A DNA stretch of 64,000 nucleotides from the NCBI GenBank assembly GCA_047495785.1, contig JBLDXI010000003.1, positions 3,968,001 through 4,032,000 of the forward strand. Reading direction: 5' to 3'. The position numbers were made by a program, and so were the translations under genes. Positions within the stretch are counted from its first letter, which is position 1; the number at the start of each line of letters is the position of its first letter. Origin of the DNA: Lepidodermella squamata (taxonomy: Eukaryota > Gastrotricha). Shown in pieces: positions 63,901 to 64,000 of the stretch. Below the pieces are notes generated by a model. That model ran no database searches, was not told the DNA's origin, and saw only the letters and a list, made by a program, of their open reading frames with translations.

Positions 63901-64000
63901 CTATTACAGTAATAGAATGCGCCGCAGAGAGGGAGGAGTGACGCACACGCGTGCCTAAAATATATCTCTCAAATTTTATGCACGCGCCTTGTATTGCGAT
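60958..64000. other. Non-coding right end, locally CpG-rich
   Basis: No exon recognised on either strand. GC- and CG-rich blocks (about 61450-61880, 62040-62350, 62600-62950, 63400-63720) alternate with AT-rich runs, a pattern often seen around promoters or conserved regulatory DNA. It may belong to a gene beyond the window. ORFs here (for example 61474-61785 and 62210-62404) have the biased, basic composition of translated CG-rich DNA. Confidence 0.45.
62092..62121. repeat. GTC trinucleotide repeat
   Basis: About ten perfect TCG/GTC units in the CpG-rich block. Confidence 0.95.

Overview
This is a window of nuclear DNA from an animal, almost certainly an invertebrate bilaterian. It carries metazoan gene families (NFI, Disabled, PHACTR, a neurocalcin/hippocalcin-type calcium sensor, CDC14, OMA1, SAM/TIR and LamG/EGF proteins). 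Genes are split by spliceosomal introns, most of them only 50-70 nt, and lie kilobases apart on both strands with tRNA genes and fossil transposons between them. The very short introns and moderate GC would fit an enoplean (Trichuris/Trichinella-like) nematode or another compact-genome invertebrate. I cannot fix the phylum from sequence alone. Coding exons were assembled by hand from splice sites, reading-frame continuity and family conservation; multi-exon lengths were checked to be multiples of three.

Layout. 1-1670 (-): NEK-like kinase running into ankyrin repeats, cut by the left edge. 2429-3463: tRNA cluster (intact Lys-CTT and Phe-GAA plus several tRNA relics) between inverted-repeat arms. 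6370-9061 (-): nuclear factor I. 10935-13237 (+): PHACTR. 14804-19283 (-): cytosolic alanyl-tRNA synthetase. 20470-24036 (+): two Rab8/10-like GTPases. 24610-27340 (-): a four-TM membrane protein and the mitochondrial protease OMA1. 27950-30174: reverse-transcriptase fossil and a 1.1-kb TIR element. 31121-33281 (+): CDC14 phosphatase. 34883-38705 (+): an unusual protein that I read as TIR-SAM-TIR-TIR. 39043-41691 (+): Disabled. 44728-45515 (+): neuronal calcium sensor. 46375-47091 and 47637-48699 (+): two proteins of unknown function. 48806-59637 (+): two giant tandem paralogues with six LamG-like modules and EGF repeats each. 59876-60957: two TIR elements. The rest to 64000 is non-coding, GC-rich in parts.

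Most genes here are unrelated housekeeping or developmental genes. The most interesting parts are the multi-TIR/SAM protein, the tandem LamG/EGF pair with only 43 nt between them, and the tRNA cluster inside an inverted repeat.
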